Assembly (NCBI GenBank): GCA_003245715.1
Contig: QKCJ01000038.1
Coordinates: 62,001-126,000, forward strand
DNA length: 64,000 bases
Source: a bacterium
GTDB lineage: Bacteria > Planctomycetota > SZUA-567
Direction of reading: 5' to 3'
Shown: positions 45,968 through 56,092 of the stretch, in pieces
Position numbering within the stretch: the stretch's first letter is position 1
Layout of the letters: the number at the start of each line of letters is the position of its first letter
The notes under the pieces: model-generated
Told to the model about the DNA's origin: nothing
Database searches by the model: none
What the model saw: the letters and a program-made list of their open reading frames with translations, nothing else
Program-made: the position numbers and the translations under genes

Positions 45968-46474
45968 ATGAGATTATCTCGTTACCTCAAACCGGAGAAT
46001 GTAAAACTTGGACTTGTACACGGGCATGTCGATGAGATTGACCCGGAGAAGGATCCCGCTCAGGAGCGTGCGCGCCTTAAAGATGAAGTCGTCAGCGAGT
46101 TGTGTGATCTGTTTATGACCACCGGGCAGATCCGCAACCAGTCGAAATTCCTGACTGACCTGAAGAACCGTGAGAGCGCGTCATCAACTGCGGTTGGAAT
46201 GGGGATTGCCGTTCCGCATGTGCGCAGCCTTCAGCCAAGGGCGCTTGGTATTGTCTTTGCCCGCAGTTGTGAAGGTGTCTGGTATGACGCGCCTGACGGG
46301 GAGTTGGTGCATATCTTTTTCGGCATTGCCAGCCCCTCCTACGATGATAAAAAGGCGCTGCAGTTTTATAAATGGATTGCGCAGAGTTTTCTGCAGGAAG
46401 ACTGGTTGTCGGCGGCGCTTCTGGCTGCTGAGGACGAACATGAAATAATCGGCATTCTCACCGGCTTGCACTGA
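45968..46474 (+). CDS. PTS EIIA-type protein (PtsN/fructose-like)
   Basis: 168 residues from ATG 45968; a GTG at 45956 is also possible and neither start has a strong ribosome site. The EIIA(Fru/Ntr) motif GMGIAVPHVRS places the phosphorylatable His near residue 84. Further conserved: VHIFFGIASPSYDDKKALQFYKWIAQ. It accepts phosphate from HPr. With no permease nearby, a regulatory role like EIIA(Ntr) fits, matching the closeness of rpoN, beside which ptsN is often found in proteobacteria. mnmE follows after 67 bases. Confidence 0.88.
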   Translation: MRLSRYLKPENVKLGLVHGHVDEIDPEKDPAQERARLKDEVVSELCDLFMTTGQIRNQSKFLTDLKNRESASSTAVGMGIAVPHVRSLQPRALGIVFARSCEGVWYDAPDGELVHIFFGIASPSYDDKKALQFYKWIAQSFLQEDWLSAALLAAEDEHEIIGILTGLH

Positions 46475-46541
46475 AACGAAAATGATATATAAAATAGCTT
46501 GACATTTTTAATGGGCTTGAAAAATTCTCTGACTTAAATTT

Positions 46542-47939
46542 ATGAATAACGACACTATAGCCGCTATCTGTACCCCGCCGGGAAACTCGGCAAATGGTAT
46601 TATCCGCATTTCCGGCAGCGGGGCGTTTTCGGTTATTAATAAAATATTCACTTCAGATGACGTCGCTTCCTTGAAAAATAAAAAACGTTCTTGCTTGATT
46701 GGCAAGATGTCTCTTGCTTTCAAACTTGAGGGTAGAGAGCTCACTATGCTGTCTCCTGCGATGGTTTATTTCATGCCTGCTCCGGCGAGTTACACCTGCG
46801 AGGATGTTGCTGAAATTATTCTGCCCGGTTCGCAGGCGCTGTTAAGTGCGGCGCTTAAGATGGTATGTTCTCACGGTGCGCGGATTGCCGGTGCAGGTGA
46901 GTTTACCCTGCGGGCATTTTTAAATGGCCGGATTGATCTGACCCAAGCGGAAGCGGTTGAGCGGATCATTGATGCGGAGACTGAAGCGGGCAGGCGTGAG
47001 GCGATCAAAAGAGTAGGCGGGCAGAGTGCCAGGCAACTTGCCGAGTGGCGCAGGCGTTTGCTTGAAATATCCGGGACTGTGGAGGCGGCGCTGGATTTTG
47101 CCGAGGAGGATATTGACGAGGATATCGAATTTGATCTTGCCGAAAAACTGGCGTTGCTTGCTTCTGAATGCAGCGAACTGACTGAGAAATGCGCGCGGCA
47201 TCAGCCTGAGGAGAACGGTATACGTGTAACCTTTGCCGGGCTTACCAACGCCGGCAAGAGTTCACTTCTTAATGCGCTTCTGGGTGAGGAGAAGGTGCTG
47301 GTTTCTGCCGAACGTTCAACGACCAGAGACCGGATCTCCTTCCCGCTCGAAATTGAACGCTTCCAGTTTTCGCTTGAGGATTGCCCAGGAATTGACAGCG
47401 CGGTCAATACAATTGCCGCCGCCGCAAGCGAGCATGCGCGCAACCAGTATGCCGCCAGCCCGCTGTTGTTGCTTGTCCTTGATTCAGCGCAGGCGGTTAA
47501 CGCTGAACTTAATGATTTTATCCGGCGTCTGCCAGTTTGCCGGGTGATACTGGTTTATAATAAATCTGATCTCTCTGGCGGAAAATATAATAATGCACTT
47601 CGTGACGCTCTCAGCAGCAACGCGTCACTTGTGATAACCTCGGAGGTTTCTGTAAGTGCGCTGACTGGTGATGGCGTGGAGCAGTTACGGCGGCTTTTGT
47701 TTGATGAAGCGATGGGGGATATGAGTATTGGCGGCGGTCTTCTTACCCGGCGTGAGGCGATGGAGATTGACGCGGCAGCAGGACATTGTCTGGCGGCGTG
47801 TTCGCTGATTGGTGAGGGGCTGGAACTGGCGGCGGTTGAATTACGCCTTGCTTATGAAGCTTTCTCGCGCGCCGGTGGTGAGGGGTATGCTGAAGACATA
47901 CTTGAGAATGTTTTCTCCCGCTTCTGTATCGGAAAATAA
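46542..47939 (+). CDS. mnmE: tRNA uridine-5-carboxymethylaminomethyl GTPase MnmE
   Basis: 465 residues. N-terminal folate-binding domain (MNNDTIAAICTPPGNSANGIIRISG), GAGEFTLRAFLNGRIDLTQAEAVERIIDAET, G domain with FAGLTNAGKSSLLNALLG, DCPGID and YNKSDL, and the C-terminal FCIGK with the essential Cys. With MnmG it modifies U34 of tRNAs reading split boxes. The G1 loop has NAGKSS, the expected MnmE form. Ribosome site is weak. Confidence 0.97.
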   Translation: MNNDTIAAICTPPGNSANGIIRISGSGAFSVINKIFTSDDVASLKNKKRSCLIGKMSLAFKLEGRELTMLSPAMVYFMPAPASYTCEDVAEIILPGSQALLSAALKMVCSHGARIAGAGEFTLRAFLNGRIDLTQAEAVERIIDAETEAGRREAIKRVGGQSARQLAEWRRRLLEISGTVEAALDFAEEDIDEDIEFDLAEKLALLASECSELTEKCARHQPEENGIRVTFAGLTNAGKSSLLNALLGEEKVLVSAERSTTRDRISFPLEIERFQFSLEDCPGIDSAVNTIAAAASEHARNQYAASPLLLLVLDSAQAVNAELNDFIRRLPVCRVILVYNKSDLSGGKYNNALRDALSSNASLVITSEVSVSALTGDGVEQLRRLLFDEAMGDMSIGGGLLTRREAMEIDAAAGHCLAACSLIGEGLELAAVELRLAYEAFSRAGGEGYAEDILENVFSRFCIGK

Positions 47940-47986
47940 GCTGGAATTATGCTTCCGTGTTTTAGATTATTTAGAAGCTCTTAGAC

Positions 47987-48020
47987 TGAAAAAAAGGGAA
48001 CGGCGCAGAGCCGTTCCCTT
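47987..48020 (-). terminator. Terminator of the CbiM-like gene
   Basis: On the minus strand AAGGGAACGGC, 5-base loop, GCCGTTCCCTT, then a T run. The hairpin also faces the mnmE stop on the plus strand. Confidence 0.92.
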
Positions 48021-48049
48021 GAATAATTTCTGGAGTGTTGATTTCCGCT

Positions 48050-48964
48050 TTAAACTTTGGCTGTTTCAGGCTGCGGGCGATTGATAAGCAGGGCGGCCGC
48101 GTAGCAGAAGGCGAAGGTGATGGCGACGCCGATAATACCAGCGCTGCCTGTTGACAGTGCTTCAGAAGCAAGTCCTGGCACGCTGTAATCCGGGAGGATA
48201 CCGGAAAGAAGCGGAGCGCCTTCATTGAGGAAATTATGCCTGGTTGCGACCCACTCAAGGCCGTCAGGGCTTGAACTTGCAAAGGGGCTGCAGATAAGAC
48301 CGATAAGGCCGGCAGCACCAAGAGGAGCGGCTACACGCATTGCCGGGCTGTTCTTGCTCTTGTCTGAGGCAAAGAGGAAACAGGCTACAGTTGTGATGAA
48401 GCCTTCACCGATACCGATAATCGCGTGTGTCAGAACCATTGCGCCGAATACTGTTGAGAATTCCGCGGAGTTGTCAGCCGCAAGCTCGATACTTACCGCA
48501 ACGCTTGCCAGCACCACTGAAAGCCAGGCAACCAGACCTGCTGTGATATGGCGGGTTGCTGTGTGCCTGATGTGTGACTTTAAGTATGAGTAGATGATGC
48601 CACCGAGTCCGGCACCGATAACAGACATATTAAGCAGGTTTGCACCAAGAACGCTGACCCCGCCGTCAGCAAAGACCAGGCTCTGGATCGCCACAACCGC
48701 AGCAATCGCCAGCACGCCAAAAGGGGTACCCAGAAGTGCCGCTGCAAGAACACCGCCAAGGAGGTGTCCCGAGGTTCCCTCAGCAATCGGGAAGTTCATC
48801 ATCTGGCCTGCAAAGATCAATGCCGCTACAGCGCCAAAACGTGCAGCAGTAGGCTTCTTTTCAGACTTAACAGCAAAATAAGCTGCTCCGGCTATACCCG
48901 CTACACTGATAGCCGCAGTAACCGGGCAGACATTTCCCTGGAGCATTGAATCAGGAATGTGCAT
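48050..48964 (-). CDS. cbiM: Cobalt/nickel ECF-type transporter substrate component (CbiM/NikM) with fused PDGLE domain
   Basis: 304 residues, strong AAAGGAG ribosome site. Starts MHIPDSML, whose N-terminal His is a metal ligand in NikM/CbiM. Membrane-rich, with AGQMMNFPIAEGTSGHLLGG and the family segment TPFGVLAIAAVVAIQSLVFADGG. After ~215 residues comes SPFASSSPDGLEWVA, the PDGLE motif of CbiN/NikN-type subunits, then a final membrane helix. So M and N parts are fused. No CbiQ/CbiO genes or cobalamin genes are adjacent, which is unusual. Confidence 0.9.
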   Translation of the reverse strand: MHIPDSMLQGNVCPVTAAISVAGIAGAAYFAVKSEKKPTAARFGAVAALIFAGQMMNFPIAEGTSGHLLGGVLAAALLGTPFGVLAIAAVVAIQSLVFADGGVSVLGANLLNMSVIGAGLGGIIYSYLKSHIRHTATRHITAGLVAWLSVVLASVAVSIELAADNSAEFSTVFGAMVLTHAIIGIGEGFITTVACFLFASDKSKNSPAMRVAAPLGAAGLIGLICSPFASSSPDGLEWVATRHNFLNEGAPLLSGILPDYSVPGLASEALSTGSAGIIGVAITFAFCYAAALLINRPQPETAKV

Positions 48965-49020
48965 GATTTCTCCTTTTCCTAAGTAAAAGATTATTGATAG
49001 TCGTTAATTATAATTGTAAT

Positions 49021-49054
49021 AATAAAGCCTACAATAGAAATTGCGGGCTTTATT
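49021..49054 (-). other. Hairpin between the TPR/OB gene and cbiM
   Basis: AATAAAGCC pairs with GGCTTTATT around a 16-base loop, in the 115-base gap. No T run follows on the minus strand; it could be a weak terminator or attenuator ahead of cbiM. Too short a leader for a cobalamin riboswitch. Confidence 0.4.
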
Positions 49055-49079
49055 AGAGTTTTTTTTGTCAGGCTGTTTA

Positions 49080-50714
49080 TTAGCGCGCCCAGTCCGGAAG
49101 TTTCCCCCTTGCCTTGGGAGCGGCCTGAATATCGGGCAGCTTGGGGATGTTTATTGAATCGGTTGTCGTTACCGGTTTTTGAGCCATACTGTCTTTTACC
49201 GGTTCGATAGATAACGATTTTACTTGCGGAGCTGTAGTGTTGAGGGCAACTGCCTGACTATCCTTCACCTGATCTTCAGCGCTGCTCTTGAGATCATTTT
49301 TCATCTCGTTCATCGTCGCAAAGACGTCATCAAAATTAGTCTCAACGCTCTGCGGGATGTCATTGTTCTTCTCTTTTTCAATCGTCTCACTGGCGCGTGG
49401 CTCAACTGGTATGATTGATTTTTCCTTTACCGCTTCAGCCTTGACTTCAGCTTTAACGATGCTCTTCTGGGCCGTAAGCAGGAGTGATTTTGCTTCATCA
49501 ACTTTGCCCTGCGCCAGCAGTGCTGAAGCAAGAAGTGAAGCTGCCTGTTCATTGTTGTCGTTTATTGCGAGACGCAACTGCGCTTCAGCGTTTACAAAAT
49601 CTCCGTTATTGAGAAAATTCCTGCCGCTGGCCAGATGCGGATTGTCAATGGCTGGTTGGGCTGACTGGCTGGCCTGTTTCTCTTCATTGGCGAGTTTGTC
49701 TGAGGTAATCTGCGCGAGGCGCTTTTGAGCCTGCGAATTATCCTTGTCGTTACTCAGGGCGAGGCGGATATATTTTTCGGCTTCATCAAGATTGTCGCGC
49801 TGCATCTCGATATCGGCAAGCTGGTTGAGAATCCGTGCGTCGCTGCTGCTCTTGATGCTGTTGGCTATAATAAGCTTCTCGCGTGCAAGCTCCAGCCGGT
49901 CTGTCAGCTCTGAACGCAGATAGTACTCAGCCATTTCCTGATTGAACCAGGCTGTCTTATCAAGATCCTGCCTGAATTTTCTGGCTTCCTTCATCATGGC
50001 TATTGCTGCAGCAAAATCACCGCTGCCGGCAGATCTTCTGGCTGAACTCACAAGCGCCAGTGACGGGTCAGATTTTTTCTTCACCGGTGTGGCCAGCGCG
50101 ATTGCGGTATTAAGCTCGCAGCGGATATAGTCTGGGGTAGTTTCGTTATTGATGGTCGAGAACAGGTTTGATGCCAGTGATACTTTTTTATCCTTGAGCA
50201 GTTCATGGATTTTGGCAACCTGCTGCAGGAGCTGGTCGTTCATGCGGTCATCTTCAAGCACCCGGATAGCAGTAACCTCTATCCAGGGAAGGTTGGCATA
50301 ATTACTGATAACACGTCCGCGGACAGCAATCCGGCGGTAACGGGGGAGATTGGATACAACCTGACAGAGCTGGCTGTTTTCCTTGTTAATGTACAGGCTT
50401 GGCATGACATTCAGACGGTCCTGACGGCTCCAGAGCCTGGCCTCAGGCTGCCAGACGGCGATATTGATATGCTCTTCTGCATTAAATTCGGTATTATTCT
50501 TGCGAAAAAGCTTCCCGACAGTCGCAAACCGGCATTCAAACTCGACTGTACCCTTCATATAAGTCTTCGGCTCTGAAAGAAGCTCATTTATATCAAGATT
50601 AATGATGTTGGCACTACCTTCGCTGCTGGCCCAGGTTCTGGCCTTGGCGCCGATTCCGGCAGCCAGAAAACCGAATAATGCGAGAATCAGGATGAATTTT
50701 TTAGTCTTGCCCAT
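49080..50714 (-). CDS. Secreted protein with OB-like domain and TPR repeats
   Basis: 544 residues. Signal peptide KFILILALFGFLAAGIGAKA. Residues ~35-155 (LLSEPKTYMKGTVEFECRFATVGK..YRRIAVRGRVISNYANLPWIEVTAIRVLED) look like an OB-fold, nucleic-acid or sugar binding type. TPR-like helices lie near 210-410 (ARILNQLADIEMQRDNLDEAEKYIRLALSNDKDNSQAQKRLAQI; EAQLRLAINDNNEQAASLLASALLAQGKVDEAKSLL). The tail is Lys/Glu/Pro-rich and disordered. Likely a periplasmic scaffold; function not recognised. Confidence 0.75.
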   Translation of the reverse strand: MGKTKKFILILALFGFLAAGIGAKARTWASSEGSANIINLDINELLSEPKTYMKGTVEFECRFATVGKLFRKNNTEFNAEEHINIAVWQPEARLWSRQDRLNVMPSLYINKENSQLCQVVSNLPRYRRIAVRGRVISNYANLPWIEVTAIRVLEDDRMNDQLLQQVAKIHELLKDKKVSLASNLFSTINNETTPDYIRCELNTAIALATPVKKKSDPSLALVSSARRSAGSGDFAAAIAMMKEARKFRQDLDKTAWFNQEMAEYYLRSELTDRLELAREKLIIANSIKSSSDARILNQLADIEMQRDNLDEAEKYIRLALSNDKDNSQAQKRLAQITSDKLANEEKQASQSAQPAIDNPHLASGRNFLNNGDFVNAEAQLRLAINDNNEQAASLLASALLAQGKVDEAKSLLLTAQKSIVKAEVKAEAVKEKSIIPVEPRASETIEKEKNNDIPQSVETNFDDVFATMNEMKNDLKSSAEDQVKDSQAVALNTTAPQVKSLSIEPVKDSMAQKPVTTTDSINIPKLPDIQAAPKARGKLPDWAR

Positions 50715-50864
50715 TTAACTTTCCTGTTTATACTTTCGTTTATAGAGTTTGTTTATTACTGTAAATACAGGCTTTTTGTGCTGATTAAGCCTTTGATTAC
50801 ACCGTTTATCGACCATATGGCGGGATAATCTTTAGCTTTTTCAACTTTTATCGGAGAAATTTTT

Positions 50865-51833
50865 GTGAATATTTCCATATTCCTTAAAAGCAAACAGGTT
50901 TCAGCCTGGAGTATGAGTGAAAGTCAGGCTGACATTATTCGCGAAGGTATACCGGGATCGGTTGTAACCCTTTATGGGGATAAGCAGTTATTTGTTGATT
51001 CACTTTCAGGTGCGGATGTGGTAATTGGCTGGTATCTGACGCAGGAGTGGGCAGACAGGGCGATCAAGCTTAAGATTTTAGCCACGCCGGCTGCCGGCAG
51101 GGATTATTTCTCGGTCAATCTCCCTGAGGAGGTTATTTGCATTAACGGGCGTTTTCATGGTGCGATCATGGCCGAGACGGCGCTTGGGATGATGTTAAGT
51201 CGTTGCCGCAGAATATGTTCGGTGTCTGAGCTTATGAAGTCTGGCAGAACGGCCGGGGTCTGGCCGCGTGAAATTTATGACTCTCGGGCCAGAACCTTAC
51301 GTGGCTCAAGGGTGGTTATTCTCGGTTTTGGCGCTATCGGTAAAGAAGCAGGGCTCCTCGCCAAGGCTCTGGGGGCGAATATTACCGGAGTTAACCGCAG
51401 CAATTTCAATAGGCCGGATTATTTTGATAATGATGATAAGGTTATATCTGTCAGTGAGTTAGATATGTGTCTGCCTGAGGCTGACCATTTACTTATGGTA
51501 ATGCCGGCAAGTGCCGGGAGCGATCACATCCTTGACCGTGCAAGGCTGGCGCTGCTGAAAAAAGATGCCGGGATTTATAATATCGGCAGGGGAAACGCGA
51601 TTGACGAGGCGGCGCTTGTTGAGTTCCTTCAGGATAATCCGAGCGCGGAAGCGTATCTTGATGTATTTGCGACTGAGCCGCTGGAAGAAGACTCGGTATT
51701 GCGCAGTATCAGTAACCTTTATCTGCTGCCGCACGCTTCGGCTATTGCGCCGGAGTATCTTGATCTGTTTGCCCGTGATTTCTGCGCGCAGGTCAGAGAA
51801 TTGCCGCAGTATCAGCAATTTTTCAAAGATTAA
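50865..51833 (+). CDS. D-isomer-specific 2-hydroxyacid dehydrogenase family protein
   Basis: 322 residues from GTG 50865, nine bases after GGAG. NAD-binding VVILGFGAIGKEAG (GxGxxG) near residue 150. Catalytic Arg in NIGRGNAID, Glu in ATEPLEED and His in LPHASAIAP, the order normal for this family. Reduces a 2-ketoacid or oxidises a D-2-hydroxyacid; the substrate cannot be read from sequence. Convergent with tadA. Confidence 0.92.
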   Translation: MNISIFLKSKQVSAWSMSESQADIIREGIPGSVVTLYGDKQLFVDSLSGADVVIGWYLTQEWADRAIKLKILATPAAGRDYFSVNLPEEVICINGRFHGAIMAETALGMMLSRCRRICSVSELMKSGRTAGVWPREIYDSRARTLRGSRVVILGFGAIGKEAGLLAKALGANITGVNRSNFNRPDYFDNDDKVISVSELDMCLPEADHLLMVMPASAGSDHILDRARLALLKKDAGIYNIGRGNAIDEAALVEFLQDNPSAEAYLDVFATEPLEEDSVLRSISNLYLLPHASAIAPEYLDLFARDFCAQVRELPQYQQFFKD

Positions 51834-51859
51834 TGGCGGGGCGAAAGTTTATAGAGCGG

Positions 51860-52351
51860 TTAATTGAGATTTTTCAGGTTCCTGTTTTCTTCACGGCGCA
51901 TCCTGAAGAAATCCTTGAGTATCTGTGAGCATTCCTCCTGCATTACTCCGGTAGTTATTTCGACTTTATGGTTGAGGGCCGTGCAGCCGGTAATATCAAG
52001 AATTGAGCCGCAGGCACCAGCCTTCGGGTCGTCCGCCCCGTAGACAAGACGGCCTATCCTTGCCTGCATTATCGCCCCGGCACACATCGGGCAAGGCTCA
52101 AGGGTTACGTATAATTCGCATTCATTGAGCCGCCAGCTCTCAAGTGCGGCAGCGGCTTGGGTTATGGCCAGAATTTCTGCGTGGGCGGTAGGGTCGTTAA
52201 GGCCTTCGCGCTGATTCCAGGCTTTGGCGATGAGTTTGTCCTGGTGAAATATGACGGCTCCCACCGGTGTCTCGCCCTCATCCCAGGCCTGACGGGCTGC
52301 ATTCAGCGCTATTGACATTCGCAGATTATCAGTATCAAAAGCATCATTCAT
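51860..52351 (-). CDS. tadA: tRNA-specific adenosine deaminase TadA
   Basis: 163 residues. Zinc-deaminase motifs TAHAEILAI (His ligand and catalytic Glu) and EPCPMCAGAIMQARIGRLVYG. Deaminates A34 to inosine in tRNA-Arg(ACG); that very tRNA gene lies 4 kb away at 56016. Family length normal. Guanine deaminase-type relatives are the alternative but fit less well. Confidence 0.94.
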   Translation of the reverse strand: MNDAFDTDNLRMSIALNAARQAWDEGETPVGAVIFHQDKLIAKAWNQREGLNDPTAHAEILAITQAAAALESWRLNECELYVTLEPCPMCAGAIMQARIGRLVYGADDPKAGACGSILDITGCTALNHKVEITTGVMQEECSQILKDFFRMRREENRNLKNLN

Positions 52352-52468
52352 AATATTTTCCGTTTTGTTTGTCGTGCCAGCCAGTATTTACTGTTTCCGA
52401 TTGCGCAAAAGTTCGATAAATTTATAATGTATTATAGGGTTTTGAGTTTTTAAGCAAAGACGATATTC

Positions 52469-55129
52469 ATGCCATATCTGATAAAAGTTAGATTTATCGC
52501 AATTCTTCTTCTCCTCTTTTTGCTAGAGAGCCTGGGGATCGGTTGCCTGCGTATGGCTGGTATTGACGGGGTTTGCAGCAGATGCCTGATGGCCGCGGAG
52601 GCGGATTTAACAGATTCTCCGCAGAAAAGAAGCATCAATCTCAATCCTGTACTTGAACAAAAAATCGGTATTGACGCCCCTGACGGCACCGAGAAAAGCC
52701 TGATAGAGTATTTACACCGTACGCTTTTTGGCTGTCCGTATTATTCGTTTATTCTTGTCCTCGTGGTGGTTTTGCTCTTTGTCACCGTGGCTTTACTGGT
52801 AATTATCCGCAATAAAAATATTGAACGTGACCGGCTGGCGAACGAGAATGAGATTTTTTTCAAGACGCTGGTTGATGACGCGCCTGTATTTATTGTGAAA
52901 GCTTTGCCGGATGGGACAATTACTAATTTTAATCCGGCGTTTGCGCGGTTTTTGTCTGTCAATGAGGGCGTTGAATTTAATCTTCGCGATCATCTTGAAA
53001 AAAATAATTATGAAAAATTCATCCTGCTCTTTAATACCATGACAACAACTAATCCGGTTGCGACCATTGAAATCAGTGATTCTTCGGCTGATGGCGACCA
53101 GTGTGACCTGCGTTGGGTTTTACGCGGGGTCTTTGATGATAATGGCCTGGTCTGTTATTGTCTGGGTATTGGTGAGGATATTTCAGGTATCCGCCGTGCT
53201 TACCGCGCTCTTGAAACAAATGAAAACAAATTCAGAACGGTTGCGGATTTTACTTATGACTGGGAGAGCTGGCTCTCGCCTGAGGGGGAGATACTCTATA
53301 TCAGTCCGTCTTGTGAAAGAATCTCGGGGTATACCATTGAGGATTTTCAGGCAAACCCGGATCTGTTCTCGTTACGGGTAATCCCGGCGGACAGAAATAT
53401 TTATGACCGCTATATGAGAAGTCCCGAAGAATTTCATCATATGCAGTACCGCTTCAAGCGTAAAGACCAGTCCTTTGTCTGGATTGAGCATATCAGCCGT
53501 CCTGTGCGAAGCCGCAAGAATATTCCTCTTGGCGTCAGGGTCAGTCGGCGTGATATTACCGCCAGAAAAAAAGCGGAAGATGCCCTGCGTGATAATGAAG
53601 AGATACTGCGCACGACCATGCAGTCCATCAGCGAAGGGGTTATTACCCTAAATCTCAAACGCGAAGTCATCAACATGAACTCCGCAGCGGAGAGCCTTGT
53701 TGGCTTGCATTTGTCGGAAGCCATCGGCAAGACTGTGCAGGGGGTTTTGCAGCTCTGCAAAAATTATTCCGACAAGCAGTTTCTCGAGGTCGGAACAATA
53801 ATCAAAAAACTTGTAACAACCAAGGGCGTCACCTCGGATTCTCTTAACAGTTATATCCTCAAAAGCGTTGACGGCAATAAGGTCTTTGATATCAGCATGA
53901 CCTGTTCATACCTGCAGAACTCTTATGGCGAGACTGTTGGTCTGGTTCTGGTACTTTCTGATATTACTCACAAAAATGCTCTGGAGAGCCAGCTTCGGCA
54001 TACGCAGAAGATGGAGGCCATCGGTCAGCTTGCCGGCGGGATTGCCCATGATTTCAATAATATGGTAAGCGGTATTATTGGCGCGGCTGAACTGATCCAG
54101 ATGAAAAATGACGAGGACAGCGCCAGTTATCGCCACGCCGAGACAATAATCCGGGTCGGTGAAAACGCGGCCAAGATGACCAAGCAGCTCCTGACCTTTG
54201 CCCGCAAGGATAATATAAATGCTGTTGCTGTTGAGGCAAACGGGGTTATCAATGACGCAATTGAAATGCTCTCAAGGAGTATAAGCCGTGATATAGTCCT
54301 TACCACAGATTACTGCAGTGAAAAATGCAATGTTATTGCTGACAAATCGCAGCTTGAGAATGTGGTTATAAACTTAGTCCTTAACGCACGTGATGCCATG
54401 CCTGAAGGCGGAAAGATTACTGTCACTACACGGCGCATAAAAATTGATTCGGCTTTTTGCGCGAAGGTTAAGGAAACACTCGCTGATGGTGAGTACGTTC
54501 GTATTGATGTGACGGATAATGGCATTGGTATTGAGAAGGGAATTCTTGAAAAGGTCTTTGATCCCTTCTTTACAACCAAGGATGTGGATAAAGGTACGGG
54601 CCTTGGGCTTTCTGTAACTTATGGCATTATCCGGAGTTTCTCCGGGGCTATTATCGTTGAGAGTACTGTCGGAGAGGGGACAACCTTTTCGGTCTTCATA
54701 CCATGTTGTGAACAGGAAGCGGTCAAGGAAAACATAACCTTCAAGTCTGTTTCGTTTAACAATGTAACAGTTCTGCTTGTGGATGATGAGGGATCGGTGC
54801 TCTCTACCAGTTCACAGATACTTGCCTCGCATGGTTTTAATGTGTTAAAAGCTTCTGACGGTGCTGAAGCGGTTGAAATTTTCCGCGATCACCATGAGGA
54901 TATCGATGTGGTTGTAATGGATGTTATTATGCCTGTTCTTGACGGGCAGAAGGCTTTCTATAAAATGAAAAAAATTGACCCGGGGCTGAAGGTTATACTC
55001 TCCTCAGGTTATACCAAGGAGAATAATCTGCAGGAGCTTTATGATGCTGGTGTGCTGAGCTTCCTGCGAAAACCCTATCGTCAGCAGGAGCTGCTTAATA
55101 TTTTGTCTCAGGTTCTGGGACAGGAGTAA
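52469..55129 (+). CDS. Hybrid sensor histidine kinase with PAS domains and receiver
   Basis: 886 residues. Two membrane helices (near 8-25 and 92-112) flank a short periplasmic loop with a few Cys. Three PAS-like regions follow, about 125-240, 245-370 and 375-505 ([47 protein letters not shown]). HisKA has [13 protein letters not shown] with His527. ATPase boxes are [23 protein letters not shown] and [12 protein letters not shown]. The C-terminal receiver has VDDEGSVLS and phosphoacceptor Asp818 in [12 protein letters not shown]. Likely senses an internal redox or small-molecule cue and signals by phosphorelay. Confidence 0.95.
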   Translation: MPYLIKVRFIAILLLLFLLESLGIGCLRMAGIDGVCSRCLMAAEADLTDSPQKRSINLNPVLEQKIGIDAPDGTEKSLIEYLHRTLFGCPYYSFILVLVVVLLFVTVALLVIIRNKNIERDRLANENEIFFKTLVDDAPVFIVKALPDGTITNFNPAFARFLSVNEGVEFNLRDHLEKNNYEKFILLFNTMTTTNPVATIEISDSSADGDQCDLRWVLRGVFDDNGLVCYCLGIGEDISGIRRAYRALETNENKFRTVADFTYDWESWLSPEGEILYISPSCERISGYTIEDFQANPDLFSLRVIPADRNIYDRYMRSPEEFHHMQYRFKRKDQSFVWIEHISRPVRSRKNIPLGVRVSRRDITARKKAEDALRDNEEILRTTMQSISEGVITLNLKREVINMNSAAESLVGLHLSEAIGKTVQGVLQLCKNYSDKQFLEVGTIIKKLVTTKGVTSDSLNSYILKSVDGNKVFDISMTCSYLQNSYGETVGLVLVLSDITHKNALESQLRHTQKMEAIGQLAGGIAHDFNNMVSGIIGAAELIQMKNDEDSASYRHAETIIRVGENAAKMTKQLLTFARKDNINAVAVEANGVINDAIEMLSRSISRDIVLTTDYCSEKCNVIADKSQLENVVINLVLNARDAMPEGGKITVTTRRIKIDSAFCAKVKETLADGEYVRIDVTDNGIGIEKGILEKVFDPFFTTKDVDKGTGLGLSVTYGIIRSFSGAIIVESTVGEGTTFSVFIPCCEQEAVKENITFKSVSFNNVTVLLVDDEGSVLSTSSQILASHGFNVLKASDGAEAVEIFRDHHEDIDVVVMDVIMPVLDGQKAFYKMKKIDPGLKVILSSGYTKENNLQELYDAGVLSFLRKPYRQQELLNILSQVLGQE

Positions 55130-55148
55130 TCTTTAGAAAAGGTGGATA

Positions 55149-55940
55149 ATGGCGTTAATAACCTGTAATTATTTTTCAGATGTTCTTGGCTACATGAGCA
55201 AGATGGTCGTTGTTCTGCCTCAGGCGGCTAAAAACCGTATCGGCATGGACTGTTCAGCTGGAGCAAGCAACGGGAAATTTCCGGTTTTGTATCTTCTGCA
55301 TGGTCTATCGGATGACGAGACGGTCTGGACGCGGCGCACCTCAATTGAGCGCTATGCAACAGAGATGAATCTGGCCGTTGTCATGCCGACAACCCATAGA
55401 AGTTGGTATACCAATGCCAAATGCGGTTATAACTATTATACGCATATTGCCGAGGAAGTTCCGGAAATTGCGCGTTCTTTCTTTCCGCTCTCAGAAAAAC
55501 GCGAGGATAATTTTATTGCTGGCCTTTCCATGGGCGGTTATGGAGCCTTTAAGATTGGTCTGCGCAACCCGGAGAAGTTTGCAGCAGCAGCCAGCCTGTC
55601 AGGCGCATTGGATGTGACGTCCCTGCTTGAGTCTCTTGGTGCTGGCATTCGTGAAGAGTATGAGAGGGTCTTTGGGCCGGCAGATGGGGTTAAGGGCAGT
55701 GATAATGACCTTTTTGCGGTAACCAGGAAAGCCGCTGAAAGCGGTTTGCCCAAGCCGGCACTTTACCAGATTTGCGGCACTGAAGATTTTCTTTATAATA
55801 TGAATACCGAATACCGTGAGATGGTTGTGGATTTGGGTTTTGATTATACCTATGATGAAGCTCCCGGTAATCACAGCTGGGGATTTTGGGATGAGCATAT
55901 TAAGAAAGTCCTTTCCTGGCTTCCACTTAAAAAGAATTGA
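55149..55940 (+). CDS. Alpha/beta-hydrolase esterase (esterase D / acetyl-esterase type)
   Basis: 263 residues, starting 19 bases after the kinase. PVLYLLHGLSDDETVWTRR is the oxyanion block. Nucleophile Ser127 in AGLSMGGYGAFKIGL, Asp in CGTEDFLY and His in PGNHSWGFW complete the triad. No signal peptide. Family members cleave acetyl groups or S-formylglutathione; with glycan genes in the window, a carbohydrate esterase is plausible but unproven. Confidence 0.85.
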   Translation: MALITCNYFSDVLGYMSKMVVVLPQAAKNRIGMDCSAGASNGKFPVLYLLHGLSDDETVWTRRTSIERYATEMNLAVVMPTTHRSWYTNAKCGYNYYTHIAEEVPEIARSFFPLSEKREDNFIAGLSMGGYGAFKIGLRNPEKFAAAASLSGALDVTSLLESLGAGIREEYERVFGPADGVKGSDNDLFAVTRKAAESGLPKPALYQICGTEDFLYNMNTEYREMVVDLGFDYTYDEAPGNHSWGFWDEHIKKVLSWLPLKKN

Positions 55941-55959
55941 TAAAAAATTATTAATCCTA

Positions 55960-55987
55960 TTGCATATAGGTAAACGAGGGATATAAT
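55960..55987 (+). promoter_or_regulatory. Promoter of the tRNA-Arg gene
   Basis: -35 TTGCAT (55960-55965), 16-base spacer, perfect -10 TATAAT (55982-55987), 28 bases before the tRNA. Confidence 0.75.
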
Positions 55988-56015
55988 CACATTCTCAAAA
56001 TTAATAAAACAACGT

Positions 56016-56092
56016 GCGCCCGTGGCCTAATTGGATATGGCATCTGACTACGGATCAGAAGATTAGGGGTTCGAATCCTCTCGGGCGTGCCA
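56016..56092 (+). tRNA. tRNA-Arg (anticodon ACG)
   Basis: 77 bases with encoded CCA. Acceptor GCGCCCG pairs with CGGGCGT (G1-U72 wobble), D arm GCC-GGC, anticodon stem TCTGA/TCAGA with loop CTACGGA, and T arm AGGGG-TTCGAAT-CCTCT. The ACG anticodon would become ICG by TadA. Its 3' half is duplicated at 57914, marking an integration site. Confidence 0.96.

Noticed and set aside
48965-49079. Cobalamin riboswitch before the CbiM-like gene
   Set aside because: Leader is only 115 bases and lacks the conserved B12-box pattern; only a simple hairpin is seen.
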